From positions 124,001-188,000 of the forward strand of contig NZ_JACIDB010000003.1 in assembly GCF_014196115.1 (NCBI RefSeq): a stretch of DNA of 64,000 bases. The letters run 5' to 3'. Below the pieces are notes generated by a model, which ran no database searches, was not told the origin of the DNA, and saw only the letters and a program-made list of their open reading frames with translations. The DNA comes from Sphingomonas aquatilis. GTDB lineage: Bacteria; Pseudomonadota; Alphaproteobacteria; Sphingomonadales; Sphingomonadaceae. Each line of letters opens with the position of its first letter. The stretch's first letter is position 1. Shown in pieces: positions 34,909 to 43,463 of this stretch. Made by a program: the position numbers and the translations under genes.

Positions 34909-35151
34909 TCACTTGCCGGGCAGCGGATCGATACCGTCGGTGCGCCATTGGCCGAGCAGCTTGCAGGTCTTGGTGGGGATGCGCGTGCCGGTGGGGTAAT
35001 CGACGATGCAGACGCGCGGGTTGTAGCGGCCCTTGGCCGGCTGGGCGGCGGCGTCGCTCTGGCCGGCGGCGGGCGCTGCGGGGGCCGGCGCCGGCGCGGC
35101 GGCGGGCGTGGTGATCGACAGGATGGCGGCGGCGAGCGTGGTGGCGAACAT
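34909..35151 (-). CDS. Small exported protein, function unknown
   Basis: An 80-residue protein with a signal-like N-terminus (MFATTLAAAILSITTPAAA) and an Ala/Pro-rich linker. A short conserved tail, RVCIVDYPTGTRIPTKTCKLLGQW, has two Cys likely to form a disulfide. The tail recalls many small sphingomonad exported proteins with a TGSRIPRKxCKT-type motif. ATG 35151 lies behind AGGAAAG (35157-35163). The frame is open about 60 codons upstream but is not protein-like there. It stands alone between glgX and the DNA glycosylase gene. Confidence 0.75.
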   Translation of the reverse strand: MFATTLAAAILSITTPAAAPAPAPAAPAAGQSDAAAQPAKGRYNPRVCIVDYPTGTRIPTKTCKLLGQWRTDGIDPLPGK

Positions 35152-35385
35152 GGACTTTCCTCCCAAAGGCGACAGCCCGATGCGGCTGCGACTGTGGTAG
35201 TGCATTATGCATGCCAAACACTGGAATGGCGGAAATCTGCGGTTTTTGGTTTTGATGAAGTGCGAAACACGCCGAAAGCTGGTGTATCTTGCCGATCGTC
35301 GGCGGCTTTGGCGTGGGCGGTTTGAGCCGCCCAATCTGCGTCGTTGCTTCGCTGCGCTGGCAATGACGGATCGATCGTTGTCCCT

Positions 35386-35937
35386 CTAACGCGCAGGCCG
35401 GCTGAGGTAGCGCGAACCGGCGAGGCAGAAGCGCCATGGCGTATCCATCGCGCGGCTAATGCCGATGCGCGGGCCGGCGTGCAGGGGCGCTGCGCTGGTG
35501 GCGGGGATCAGCGTGAAGGGTGGCGCATCGATCGGGGCGTGATCGAGCCGCGCATCTATGCCGAGCGCCTGACACAGTCGTCCCGGACCGGCGCAGAGCA
35601 GGCGCGGATTGGTGAGACCCCGGCGCGCGATCATCGTATCGAGACCGTGCGTGGGTTCGAGCGCGCGGATCAGCACCGCGCTGCCGGGCGCGCACACGAT
35701 GTTGAAGCACCAGTGGATACCGTAGCTCCGGTAGACATAGGCGCGTCCCGCCGGCCCGAACATCGCGGCATTGCGCTGCGACGGCCCGCGCGCGCTGTGC
35801 GAGGCGGGATCGTCGGCGTCATAGGCCTCCGTCTCGACGATCGTGCCGCCGACGCCGTCGACCAGCAGGGTCGCGCCGATCAGCGCCCGCGCGACCTGTT
35901 CGACGTCACGATCGAAGGCGACGGCGGACGCCGGCAT
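35386..35937 (-). CDS. DNA-3-methyladenine glycosylase (AAG/MPG family)
   Basis: A 183-residue AAG-family base-excision glycosylase that removes alkylated purines such as 3-methyladenine and hypoxanthine. Landmarks are TIVETEAYDADDPASHSARG (catalytic Glu and substrate pocket), RNAAMFGPAGRAYVYRSYG and HWCFNIVCAPGSAVLIRALEP, and RLCQALGI. Length fits the bacterial form. ATG 35937 starts cleanly. It lies 16 nt after the glutaredoxin gene on the same strand, and another alkylation-repair gene, ogt, is 1.9 kb away. Confidence 0.93.
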   Translation of the reverse strand: MPASAVAFDRDVEQVARALIGATLLVDGVGGTIVETEAYDADDPASHSARGPSQRNAAMFGPAGRAYVYRSYGIHWCFNIVCAPGSAVLIRALEPTHGLDTMIARRGLTNPRLLCAGPGRLCQALGIDARLDHAPIDAPPFTLIPATSAAPLHAGPRIGISRAMDTPWRFCLAGSRYLSRPAR

Positions 35938-35953
35938 GGCGCGGGTGTCGCGC

Positions 35954-36205
35954 TCAGTCGACCTTGGCGAGCCAGCGCTCCAAATCGTCGCTGCCGCCGA
36001 TCACCTCTCCGTCGATCTCGATCAGCGGCGTGGTCGCGAGGCCGCGCTCGGCCTTGAACGCATCGACCTCTTCGCGGGTGCGCAGGATATGGTCCTCGAC
36101 CTCAAACCCTTCGGATTGCAGGATCTGCTTGGCGCGTACGCCGAACGGGCAGATATGGTCGGCAAGCACCATCCGGTGCAACACAGCCTTGCGGGTATCG
36201 GTCAT
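35954..36205 (-). CDS. Glutaredoxin family protein
   Basis: An 83-residue thioredoxin-fold protein. The active-site motif is CPFG at residues 19-22 (one Cys, so a monothiol-type or GST-N-like reaction), followed by TTPLIEIDGEVIGG with the cis-Pro and GG glutathione-binding segment. ATG 36205 is preferred because AGGAG lies 7 nt upstream (36213-36217). An in-frame ATG at 36241 would add 12 residues. It is divergent from the RNase H-like gene and just upstream of the DNA glycosylase gene on its strand. Confidence 0.85.
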   Translation of the reverse strand: MTDTRKAVLHRMVLADHICPFGVRAKQILQSEGFEVEDHILRTREEVDAFKAERGLATTPLIEIDGEVIGGSDDLERWLAKVD

Positions 36206-36278
36206 GACGGCTCCTGACGAATCTGCGGTGTTCGGGGACATAAAGGTGGAGGGCCAGCGCCATTCCGCAAGGGAGCGG

Positions 36279-36650
36279 ATGACGCTGTATTTCGATGGCG
36301 GTGCGCGTGGCGATCCGGCGCGGATGGAGATCGGCGTGGTGGCGCATGGCCACAGCTACATTCGGGACGACATGGGCGTCGGCGACAATTGCACGGCGGA
36401 ATGGCTGGCGCTGCGGTATGCGGCGGCGATCGCTACCGCTGCGGGCGCGCACGACGTGCTGTTCATCGGTGATGCGCGGACCATCGTCGAACAGGCATTG
36501 GGGCGCTGGGCATGCCGCAGCCCGCAACTGCTGCCGCATCGTGACGCCTGGGTGCAGGCGCGCGAGGGCTTCGATCGCGTCCATGTCCGCCATGTGCCGC
36601 GATCGAAGAACCTCGCCGGCATCGCGCTCGCGCGGCGTCATCCGCGCTGA
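36279..36650 (+). CDS. RNase H-like (ribonuclease HI fold) protein, short variant
   Basis: A 123-residue protein with the RNase HI core. It shows Asp6 (YFDGGARGDP), Glu41 (NCTAEWLAL) and Asp65 (FIGDARTIVEQ), three of the four catalytic carboxylates, and the late HVPRSKNLAG. In typical RNase HI the fourth Asp follows Asn-x-x-Ala; here Gly114 takes its place and the last helix is short. It could cut RNA in RNA:DNA hybrids weakly or have another role. ATG 36279 has GGGAG (36271-36275) just upstream. An in-frame ATG at 36204 overlaps the divergent glutaredoxin start codon (36203-36205) and is less likely. Confidence 0.8.
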   Translation: MTLYFDGGARGDPARMEIGVVAHGHSYIRDDMGVGDNCTAEWLALRYAAAIATAAGAHDVLFIGDARTIVEQALGRWACRSPQLLPHRDAWVQAREGFDRVHVRHVPRSKNLAGIALARRHPR

Positions 36651-36669
36651 GCGTGATGCCGGGCGTAAC

Positions 36670-37275
36670 TTAGGCCTTCAGGCCCTTTGCCATGTTGAGG
36701 TGCGCCGCGACGGTGGGGGCAAGGCCGGTGGCGAAGGTCTTCAGCGCAGGCACGTCGCCGCTCGCGCCATAGGCGGTCAGCATGTCATAGGCCTGCTGGT
36801 GCGCCTGCTGCTGCGCCGCGATATAGGCGGTGTCGAAGGCGGTGCCGGTCAGGCCTTTCAGCGAATCGAGCTTCGCCTGCTGATCGGCGTTGAGCGTTGG
36901 GTCGGGCGTGATCGCCGGGCTGAGGCCCGAAACGGTCGCCTTCAGCTTGTCCGTCGACGCGGTATGGGCGGCGATCATCTGGTTGGCGTATTTCTTGATC
37001 GCGGCCGACGAGCTGTTGTCGAGCGCGAGCTTCGAACTGGCGATCTCGAATGCGTCGCTTGCCGCCGCGGTGTTGACGAAGGTCTGGCCGGCGGCGGGAC
37101 GCGAGGCGGCACCCATGTTGGCGCCGGTCGCACCGGCGTTGGCCGCGTCGAAACCTGCGGTGTCGTTAGCCATCATGGCGTCCGCGCTGTTGGCGGTATC
37201 GGTACGCGATCCGCAGGCGGACAGCGCCAGCGCGAGCGCTGCGGCCGACGCGATCCCCATGAAATTCTTAGACAT
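36670..37275 (-). CDS. DUF4142 lipoprotein (predicted stress-response outer-envelope protein)
   Basis: A 201-residue DUF4142 protein. The lipobox is LALSAC with Cys21, followed by a Thr/Ala/Met-rich linker and the helical DUF4142 domain (about residues 65-200: DAFEIASSKLAL, IKKYANQMIAAHTASTDKL, TAYIAAQQQAHQQAYDML). The fold resembles ferritin-like bundles, and its function is unknown. ATG 37275 has GGGAG about 7 nt upstream. A perfect EcfG-type promoter, GGAAC-N17-CGTT (37303-37328), lies 28 nt before the start, so it is probably a general-stress gene. Confidence 0.88.
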   Translation of the reverse strand: MSKNFMGIASAAALALALSACGSRTDTANSADAMMANDTAGFDAANAGATGANMGAASRPAAGQTFVNTAAASDAFEIASSKLALDNSSSAAIKKYANQMIAAHTASTDKLKATVSGLSPAITPDPTLNADQQAKLDSLKGLTGTAFDTAYIAAQQQAHQQAYDMLTAYGASGDVPALKTFATGLAPTVAAHLNMAKGLKA

Positions 37276-37302
37276 TGTCCACTCCCTCAATCCGGGGTGG
37301 CC

Positions 37303-37328
37303 AACGTTCGGACGCGGCGCTGCGTTCC
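37303..37328 (-). promoter_or_regulatory. EcfG-type general stress promoter of the DUF4142 gene
   Basis: The minus strand reads GGAAC, 17 nt, CGTT, an exact match to the alphaproteobacterial EcfG (PhyR-NepR-EcfG pathway) consensus. Transcription would start near 37297, about 22 nt before the ATG. Position, orientation and leader length are all right for a promoter. Confidence 0.78.
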
Positions 37329-37335
37329 GGCGCGG

Positions 37336-37360
37336 GGAGCATTCGGCGCGCATCGACGTT
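37336..37360 (+). promoter_or_regulatory. Possible EcfG-type promoter of the DUF3597 gene
   Basis: The plus strand reads GGAGC, 16 nt, CGTT, one mismatch from GGAAC-N16-CGTT. It is 47 nt upstream of the DUF3597 start and back to back with the perfect site at 37303-37328, which raises its credibility. Confidence 0.5.
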
Positions 37361-37407
37361 TGATGGCGCGACGGTCGCTGCTTCGGCGACGCAACGGGAG
37401 CATGACG

Positions 37408-37824
37408 ATGAGCATCTTCGGCAGCATCATGAGCAAGGTTTTCGGTCATAAGCCTGCCGCTTCGGCCGCTCCGACCCCGGCCCCGGCCCAGGCTGCACCG
37501 CAGGCACCGCAGCCGACCTCCGCGCCGCCGCAGGCTCCTGCGGCCGCCGCGCCGACGCCCGCGGCGCCGGTCGATGTCGGCGCGGTGCTGTCGGAAATGG
37601 CGACGATGAAGAATGGCGGAGGCAATTACCAATCGTCGATCGTCGACCTGCTCAAGCTGCTCGACCTCGATTCCAGCCTCGCCGCGCGGCGCGAGCTGGG
37701 ACAGGAACTGGGTGTCCATGCGGGCGAGGACGGCAGCGCCGAACAGAATATCGCGCTGCACAAGGCGGTGATGGCGAAGCTGGCCGAGAATGGCGGCATC
37801 GTGCCGGATTCGCTGCGCAACTGA
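37408..37824 (+). CDS. DUF3597 domain protein
   Basis: A 138-residue protein of the DUF3597 family. The start MSIFGSIMSKVFGHK is followed by an Ala/Pro/Gln-rich linker (about 18-58) and the conserved helical domain (VDVGAVLSEMATMKNGGGNYQSSIVDLLKLLDLD). The family name and fold are recognised but the function is not. ATG 37408 has GGGAG 7 nt upstream; ATG 37402 is only 1 nt from it. It is divergent from the DUF4142 gene, with two EcfG-like promoter sequences between them, so both may be general-stress genes. Confidence 0.88.
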   Translation: MSIFGSIMSKVFGHKPAASAAPTPAPAQAAPQAPQPTSAPPQAPAAAAPTPAAPVDVGAVLSEMATMKNGGGNYQSSIVDLLKLLDLDSSLAARRELGQELGVHAGEDGSAEQNIALHKAVMAKLAENGGIVPDSLRN

Positions 37825-37859
37825 CGGGCTTTCCCGACGTCGGCGTTCGGGTTAGCCCG
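37825..37859 (+). terminator. Symmetrical hairpin downstream of the DUF3597 gene
   Basis: CGGGCT-TT-CCCGA pairs with TCGGG-TT-AGCCCG around a 9-nt loop and begins right after the DUF3597 stop codon. There is no T tract, so it may be a weak terminator or an mRNA-stabilising hairpin. The ogt start is 7 nt after it. Confidence 0.4.
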
Positions 37860-37865
37860 GACGCC

Positions 37866-38366
37866 ATGACGCTCGCCGCCACGCGCTTCGATTCCCCCGT
37901 GGGTGTTCTGACGCTGGTGGCGAGCGACGCCGGGCTGGTCGCCGTACTGTGGCCGGATGACGATCCGCGGCGCGTGCCGCTGCCCGCGATCGTCCAGCAT
38001 GATGACCATCCGATATTGCAGTCCGCGACGGCGCAGCTGACGGCCTATTTTGCGGGTGAGCGGCGGGTCTTCGACGTACAGCTCGATATGCGCGGCACCG
38101 ACTTTCAAAAGGCGGTGTGGGCGGCGCTGCTGACCATCCCCTATGGCGAGACGCGCAGTTATGGCGCGATCGCGCTGGCGCTGGGCCGGCCCGATGCGTC
38201 GAGGGCCGTCGGCGCGGCGAACGGGCGCAACCCGATGTCCATCATCGTGCCCTGCCACCGCGTCGTCGGATCGACGGGCAAGCTGACCGGCTTTGCGGGT
38301 GGCATGACGGCGAAGGCGCAGTTGCTGGCGCTGGAACGACGCGACGGCGAACTGCCGTTCGGATGA
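37866..38366 (+). CDS. ogt: Methylated-DNA--protein-cysteine methyltransferase
   Basis: A 166-residue O6-alkylguanine-DNA alkyltransferase that transfers the alkyl group from O6-methylguanine to itself once. The acceptor Cys130 is in IIVPCHRVVG. The helix-turn-helix with Arg113 (ASRAVGAANGRNP) inserts into the DNA, and QLTAYFAGERRVFDVQLD is typical of the N-terminal domain. Length is normal. The closest genes are the convergent histidine kinase and the upstream DUF3597 gene. An AAG-type glycosylase at 35.4-35.9 kb complements it in alkylation repair. Confidence 0.96.
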   Translation: MTLAATRFDSPVGVLTLVASDAGLVAVLWPDDDPRRVPLPAIVQHDDHPILQSATAQLTAYFAGERRVFDVQLDMRGTDFQKAVWAALLTIPYGETRSYGAIALALGRPDASRAVGAANGRNPMSIIVPCHRVVGSTGKLTGFAGGMTAKAQLLALERRDGELPFG

Positions 38367-38400
38367 GGGCGCGTTTGCCCCGTACCGTCAATCCGCCCCG

Positions 38401-41400
38401 TCAGTCCGCCTCGCGTTCCAGCTTGCGCGCCTGCACCGGCGTCTCGCCCGTTCGCGCCGCGGCGATCGCGGCCTGCAACGCATCGGCACCATAAGGTTTG
38501 GCAAGCAGCACCGCGCCGGTGCCCGGGGGCACGCCCGCCGTGTCGCCGGTCGCGAAGACGATGCCGACACCCGGACGCAGATCGCGCGCGCGGGCCGCGA
38601 AGGCCGGGCCGGAGGCGCCGGGCAGATTGACGTCGGTGACCAGCACGTCGATCGGAACCGTCTGGAGCGCCGTGGCGGCATCCTCCGCACTCGCCGCGTC
38701 GACGACGACATAGCCGCAGGCCTGCAACATTTCGGCGGTGGTCGCGCGGATCACCTCGTCATCCTCGACCAGCAGGACCGTGACCTGCCCCGCCGCACCC
38801 GCGGCGCTGCGCAGCGGGGCCGGCGCCGTGGTCAGGTCGCGCGCGGCGAGGCTGGCGCTGCGCTGGCGCTGATTGGCGAGGACCGTGCGGAACTTCCGGG
38901 CCAGCGCCTCGCGCGTGTACGGCTTCGACAGCAGCTCGACGCCGGCGTCGAGGCGGCCGCCATGCACGATCGAATTTTCGGTATAGCCGCTGGTGAACAG
39001 CACCGCGAGTTCGGGCAGCCGCTCCTTCGCCTTGCGTGCAAGCTCCGGGCTCTTCAGCGTGCCGGGCATCACCACGTCGGTGAACAGCATGTCGATCGGG
39101 ATGCCGCTTTCGATGACGCTGAGCGCGCTTTGCGCATCGACCGCCTTCAAGACGCGATAGCCGAGATCGCCGAGCATCTCGACGACGGTGGCGCGCACCT
39201 CGTCATCGTCCTCGACGACCAGCACCGTTTCGGTGCCGCCCTCGATCGCGCCGGTATTGACGATGACCTCCACATCCTCGCTGTCCATGCTGCGCGGCAG
39301 GTACAGCTTGATCGTCGTGCCGTGGCCGGGCTCGGAATAGATTTTCACGTGGCCGCCCGATTGCTTGACGAAGCCGTAGACCATGGACAGGCCAAGGCCC
39401 GATCCCTTGCCCTCGGACTTGGTCGAGAAGAAGGGTTCGAAGACCTTGTCGACGATGTCGGGCGTCATGCCAGTGCCCGTGTCGCTGACTGCCAGCATGA
39501 CATATTGGCCCGGCTCGACCTCGTCATGGGTGCGGGCGTATTCGTCGTCGAGATGCGCGTTGGACAGTTCGATGGTCAGCTTGCCCTGGCCGCTCATCGC
39601 GTCCCGCGCGTTGATCGCGAGGTTGAGCAGCGCATTCTCGATCTGCGCAGGATCGATGAAGCAATTCCACAGGCCGCCGCCGAACACCGTCTCCACCTCG
39701 ACACCCTCGCCGATCGCGCGGCGCAGCATGTCGTCCATGCCCTGGACGAAGCGGGTGACGTTGACGACCTTGGGTTCCAGCGCCTGCCGTCGACCGAAGG
39801 CGAGCAGCTGCGCGGCGAGCTTCGATCCGCGCGACACGCCGGCCATGGCATTGGCGACGCGGCGTTCGGCGCGATCGTTGCCGGCGATATCCTTCGCGAG
39901 CAATTGGAGGTTGCCCGACACGACCTGCAGCAGATTGTTGAAATCGTGCGCGACGCCACCGGTCAGCTTGCCGATCGTCTCCATCTTCTGCGCCTGGGCC
40001 AGCGCCGCCTCGGCGCGGCGACGCTCGCCGATTTCGGAGATGACGCGCGCTTCGAGATGTTCGTTGAGGTGGCGCAGCTGTTCCTCGGCCCGTTCGCGAT
40101 GGCGGACCTGGCGTTGCAGATGCTCGGCCTGATCGCGTAGCGACTGTTCGGCGGCGCGCTGTTCGGTGATGTCGGTATGGACGCCGACCCATTCGACGAT
40201 CTCGCCATCGGCACCCGTGATCGGCTGCGCGCGGATCAGGCAGTTGCGCCACGCGCCGTCATGGCGGCGGACGCGATGTTCGAACACGAACACCGACTTG
40301 GCGGCGACCGCGGCATTCCAGGCCGCGACGGTCGCGTCGGCGTCTTCGGGATGGACGGCGCTCGCCCAGCCATAGCCGGCATAGTCTTCGCGCGATTGCC
40401 CGGTCAGCGCCGCCCAGCCGGGCTGTTCGCCGGTCATCTGACCATCCCGCGAATTGGTCCACAAGACGCCGTGGACCGCCTCCATCGCGCCGCGGAAGCG
40501 GTCGTTGCTGCGACGGACCGCCGCTTCGCGTTGCGCGCGCTCCTCGACATCGGTGACCAGGACATGGATGCCCAGCACGTCGCCATCGTCACCGATGCGG
40601 GGGATGTACCGGATGTCCGCGCGATGGAAACTGCCGTCGCGATGCGGCAGACGGCCTTCCGATGCGATCGGTTCCCCCGCGAGCGCGCGTTCGACCAGCG
40701 GCAGGCGCTCGGCGTAGCTCTCCTCGCCGAGCACCTCGCGAAGGTGGCAGCCGACCACCTGATCCGGCGTACGGCCGAACCACTGTTGATAGGCGCCGTT
40801 GGCGAAGCGGTAGATCAGGTCGCGGTCGAGATACGAGATGAGGACCGGCAACGCGTCGGTGATGGTGCGCAATTCGGCGACGCTGTGCGCGACCGCCACT
40901 TCCGCGCTGACGCGTGCGGTATTGTCGATCACCGTACACATCGCGCCGCCGACCGTGCCGTCGTCGAGGTAGACGGGGGTGTAGAACAGGTCGAAGAAGA
41001 AGGTCTGCGGTACGCCGTCGCGCAGCAGCGTCATCGGCTGGTCGCGATAGGCGACGACCTCTCCGGTCGCGGAGCGATCGAGGATCGCGCGGTTCCAGTC
41101 CCAGATTTCGGGCCAGACGCCTTCGGCGGTGCCGCCGAGCGCCGCCGGATGCTTGTCACCCGCGATGGCGGTGTAGGCGTCGTTATAGATCAGGACGTTG
41201 GCCGGCCCCCACATCAGCACCTTGGGCACCGGCGAGTTGACGATATTGGCGACCGTCGTGCGCAGCGCGCCCGACCAGTTGGCTACCGACCCCAGCGGAG
41301 TCGCGGACCAGTCATGATCGCGGATCAGCGCACCGCACTCTCCGCCGCCGAGCGGCCATTGAGGGGCGGAATCAAGGGTCTGTTTTGGACGCAACGCGGG

Positions 41401-41403
41401 CAT
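38401..41403 (-). CDS. Hybrid sensor histidine kinase with three PAS-type domains and two receivers
   Basis: A 1000-residue soluble sensor kinase. PAS-type domains span about residues 40-165, 180-290 and 300-415 (the last two ending VLVTDVEERA and VHTDITEQRA). They are followed by a coiled-coil linker (about 418-465), a HisKA domain with His near 486 (TGGVAHDFNNLLQVV), and HATPase_c (NLAINARDAM, VSDTGTGM, GKGSGLGLSMVYGF). Two receiver domains follow: TVLVVEDDDEV with LFTDVVMPG (about 735-850) and TVLLVEDDEV with LVTDVNLPG (about 880-990). There are no membrane helices, so it should sense a cytoplasmic signal. No cognate regulator gene is adjacent. Output is unknown. Confidence 0.93.
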   Translation of the reverse strand: MPALRPKQTLDSAPQWPLGGGECGALIRDHDWSATPLGSVANWSGALRTTVANIVNSPVPKVLMWGPANVLIYNDAYTAIAGDKHPAALGGTAEGVWPEIWDWNRAILDRSATGEVVAYRDQPMTLLRDGVPQTFFFDLFYTPVYLDDGTVGGAMCTVIDNTARVSAEVAVAHSVAELRTITDALPVLISYLDRDLIYRFANGAYQQWFGRTPDQVVGCHLREVLGEESYAERLPLVERALAGEPIASEGRLPHRDGSFHRADIRYIPRIGDDGDVLGIHVLVTDVEERAQREAAVRRSNDRFRGAMEAVHGVLWTNSRDGQMTGEQPGWAALTGQSREDYAGYGWASAVHPEDADATVAAWNAAVAAKSVFVFEHRVRRHDGAWRNCLIRAQPITGADGEIVEWVGVHTDITEQRAAEQSLRDQAEHLQRQVRHRERAEEQLRHLNEHLEARVISEIGERRRAEAALAQAQKMETIGKLTGGVAHDFNNLLQVVSGNLQLLAKDIAGNDRAERRVANAMAGVSRGSKLAAQLLAFGRRQALEPKVVNVTRFVQGMDDMLRRAIGEGVEVETVFGGGLWNCFIDPAQIENALLNLAINARDAMSGQGKLTIELSNAHLDDEYARTHDEVEPGQYVMLAVSDTGTGMTPDIVDKVFEPFFSTKSEGKGSGLGLSMVYGFVKQSGGHVKIYSEPGHGTTIKLYLPRSMDSEDVEVIVNTGAIEGGTETVLVVEDDDEVRATVVEMLGDLGYRVLKAVDAQSALSVIESGIPIDMLFTDVVMPGTLKSPELARKAKERLPELAVLFTSGYTENSIVHGGRLDAGVELLSKPYTREALARKFRTVLANQRQRSASLAARDLTTAPAPLRSAAGAAGQVTVLLVEDDEVIRATTAEMLQACGYVVVDAASAEDAATALQTVPIDVLVTDVNLPGASGPAFAARARDLRPGVGIVFATGDTAGVPPGTGAVLLAKPYGADALQAAIAAARTGETPVQARKLEREAD

Positions 41404-41507
41404 GCTGTTGAAATGGCCCGGGGTTGGGCGCGAGTCAAACCTTTAGGCAGGCCTTTTCGTCGGATCGGTATGGACGCGCGGCCTGCCGCTCGGCAAAGCT
41501 CGCCACC

Positions 41508-42575
41508 ATGACCCAGGATGTTTTGATCGAGATCAATGGCGCGCTCGGGCGGCTGCGGTTGCACCGGCCGCGGGCGCTGCATGCGCTCAACATGGCGATG
41601 TGCGAGGCGATGCTCGCGGCGCTGGAGGATTGGCGCACCGATGCCGGCATCGCGGCGGTGATGATCGATCACGCGCCCTCGGCGGACGGCGATCCCAAGG
41701 GCGCGCGCGGATTTTGTGCGGGCGGCGATATCCGCATGCTGGCCGACAGCGGCGCGGGCGATGGCGCGGCGGCCCGGGCGTTCTTCCATACCGAATACCA
41801 GCTCAACCACCGGCTGTTCGCCTATGCCAAGCCGACCGTCGCGTTCATGGACGGCGTGACGATGGGCGGGGGCGTCGGCATCGCGCTGCCGTGCCGCTAT
41901 CGTGTTGCCACCGAGAACACCAAGTTCGCGATGCCGGAAACGGGGATCGGCCTGTTCCCCGACGTCGGCGGCGGTTGGTATCTGTCGCGCCTGCCGGGGC
42001 GGATCGGCCAGTTCATCGCGCTGACCGGCCACCGGCTCGACGGGGCGGAGGCGCACGCGCTGGGCCTGGCGACGCATTACCTGCCCGCGAGCGCACTGCC
42101 CGAGGTAAAGGCGGCGATCGCCGCCGACCCGCACGGTATCGACGCTATCCTGAGCGCGGCGAGCGTCGCGGCGCCGCATGCAGCGCTGCTCGACCATCGC
42201 GCCGACATCGACCGGCTGTTCGCCTCCGACACGCTGGAAGAGGTGTTCGCGGCGCTGGAGGCGGATGGTGGTGACTTTGCCGCGCAACAGCTCGCGATCC
42301 TCAAGACCAAGTCGCCGCAGTCGATGAAGGTCTCGCTGCGCCTGCTCCACGACGGCAGCCTGATGCAGAGCTTCGCCGACGAAATGCGCCAAGAATATGC
42401 AGTCGCGACGCATGTCGTGCAGCGCCACGATTTCCTGGAAGGCGTGCGCGCAGTGATCGTCGACAAGGACAATAGTCCGCGCTGGAACCCGGCGACGCCG
42501 GAGGCCGTGACCGATCACCTGATCGACCAGATCTTCGCACCCTTGCCGCCCGCCGAGGCGTGGACGCCGAATTAA
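41508..42575 (+). CDS. Enoyl-CoA hydratase/isomerase family protein, 3-hydroxyisobutyryl-CoA hydrolase type
   Basis: A 355-residue crotonase-fold protein longer than simple hydratases. It has [11 protein letters not shown] (oxyanion hole), [38 protein letters not shown] (catalytic Glu/Asp) and the C-terminal HIBYL-CoA-H region ([36 protein letters not shown]), typical of HIBYL-CoA hydrolases of valine breakdown. ATG 41508 is chosen; the frame opens earlier without homology. A second crotonase gene follows after 13 nt, so both likely act in the same acyl-CoA pathway. Confidence 0.92.
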   Translation: MTQDVLIEINGALGRLRLHRPRALHALNMAMCEAMLAALEDWRTDAGIAAVMIDHAPSADGDPKGARGFCAGGDIRMLADSGAGDGAAARAFFHTEYQLNHRLFAYAKPTVAFMDGVTMGGGVGIALPCRYRVATENTKFAMPETGIGLFPDVGGGWYLSRLPGRIGQFIALTGHRLDGAEAHALGLATHYLPASALPEVKAAIAADPHGIDAILSAASVAAPHAALLDHRADIDRLFASDTLEEVFAALEADGGDFAAQQLAILKTKSPQSMKVSLRLLHDGSLMQSFADEMRQEYAVATHVVQRHDFLEGVRAVIVDKDNSPRWNPATPEAVTDHLIDQIFAPLPPAEAWTPN

Positions 42576-42588
42576 GGAGAGGCCCCCT

Positions 42589-43365
42589 ATGTCCGATTAC
42601 CAGACCATCCTCGTCGAGCGGCGCGATGCCGTGACGCTCATCACGCTCAACCGGCCGGAGGCGCTGAATGCGCTGAATGCACAGGTGCTGGCCGATCTGC
42701 TGGCGGCGCTCGCGGCCTTCGACGCGGACGCAAGCCAGGGCTGCGCGGTGCTGACCGGCAGCGCCAAGGCGTTCGCGGCGGGCGCGGACATCAAGGAGAT
42801 GGCGGCGATGGACTTCGCCGCCATGTACGGGACGAACCATTTCGCGGGCTATGAGCGGCTGACGCAGACGCGCAAGCCCGTGATCGCGGCGGTGGCCGGC
42901 TATGCGCTGGGCGGCGGCTGTGAGCTTGCGATGATGTGCGACTTCATCCTCGCCGCCGACACCGCCAAATTCGGTCAGCCCGAAGTGAAGCTGGCGGTCA
43001 GCCCTGGCATGGGCGGATCGCAGCGGCTTGCCCGCGCGGTCGGCAAGGCGAAGGCGATGGAGATGTGCCTGACGGGACGGATGATGGATGCCGCCGAGGC
43101 GGAGCGTGCCGGCCTGGTCAGCCGGATCATCCCGGCAGCCGACTTGGTCGAAGAGGCGGTGAAGACCGCCGCGTCGATCGCCGCGATGGCGCCGCTCGCC
43201 GTGCTGGCGAACAAGGAAATGGTGAACGCCGCGTTCGAAACGCCGCTGGCACAGGGCATCCAGTTCGAGCGGCGGCTGTTCAACGGGCTGTTCGGCACGG
43301 CGGACCAGAAGGAAGGCATGGCCGCCTTCGTCGAGAAGCGGCCGGGGAATTGGTCCGGGCGGTAA
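42589..43365 (+). CDS. Enoyl-CoA hydratase (crotonase)
   Basis: A 258-residue crotonase that hydrates trans-2-enoyl-CoA esters in beta-oxidation or amino-acid degradation. It starts [30 protein letters not shown], then [16 protein letters not shown] (oxyanion hole), [18 protein letters not shown], and [19 protein letters not shown] with the two catalytic Glu-position residues. AGGAGAGG (42575-42582) precedes ATG 42589. It is 13 nt downstream of the HIBYL-CoA hydrolase-type gene in an apparent operon. Confidence 0.95.
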   Translation: MSDYQTILVERRDAVTLITLNRPEALNALNAQVLADLLAALAAFDADASQGCAVLTGSAKAFAAGADIKEMAAMDFAAMYGTNHFAGYERLTQTRKPVIAAVAGYALGGGCELAMMCDFILAADTAKFGQPEVKLAVSPGMGGSQRLARAVGKAKAMEMCLTGRMMDAAEAERAGLVSRIIPAADLVEEAVKTAASIAAMAPLAVLANKEMVNAAFETPLAQGIQFERRLFNGLFGTADQKEGMAAFVEKRPGNWSGR

Positions 43366-43410
43366 GGGTGTTTCGGCCGTCTCGTTAAGAAGTGCCGGTC
43401 GGCTTTAGTC

Positions 43411-43453
43411 CGTCATTGCGAGCGGAGCGAAGCACGCTTCGCTCACAATGACG
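43411..43453. repeat. Inverted repeat of the CGTCATTGC type
   Basis: CGTCATTGCGAGCGGAGCGA leads to a hairpin with GCTTCGCTCACAATGACG. It shares the CGTCATTG/CAATGACG ends with the repeat at 17074-17116. It lies between the convergent crotonase and HTH genes. Confidence 0.7.
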
Positions 43454-43463
43454 AATCCGGTGC

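Noticed and set aside
36204..36278. Longer start for the RNase H-like protein, overlapping the glutaredoxin start codon
   Set aside because: The added 25 residues have no family similarity, and GGGAG lies directly before the downstream ATG 36279.
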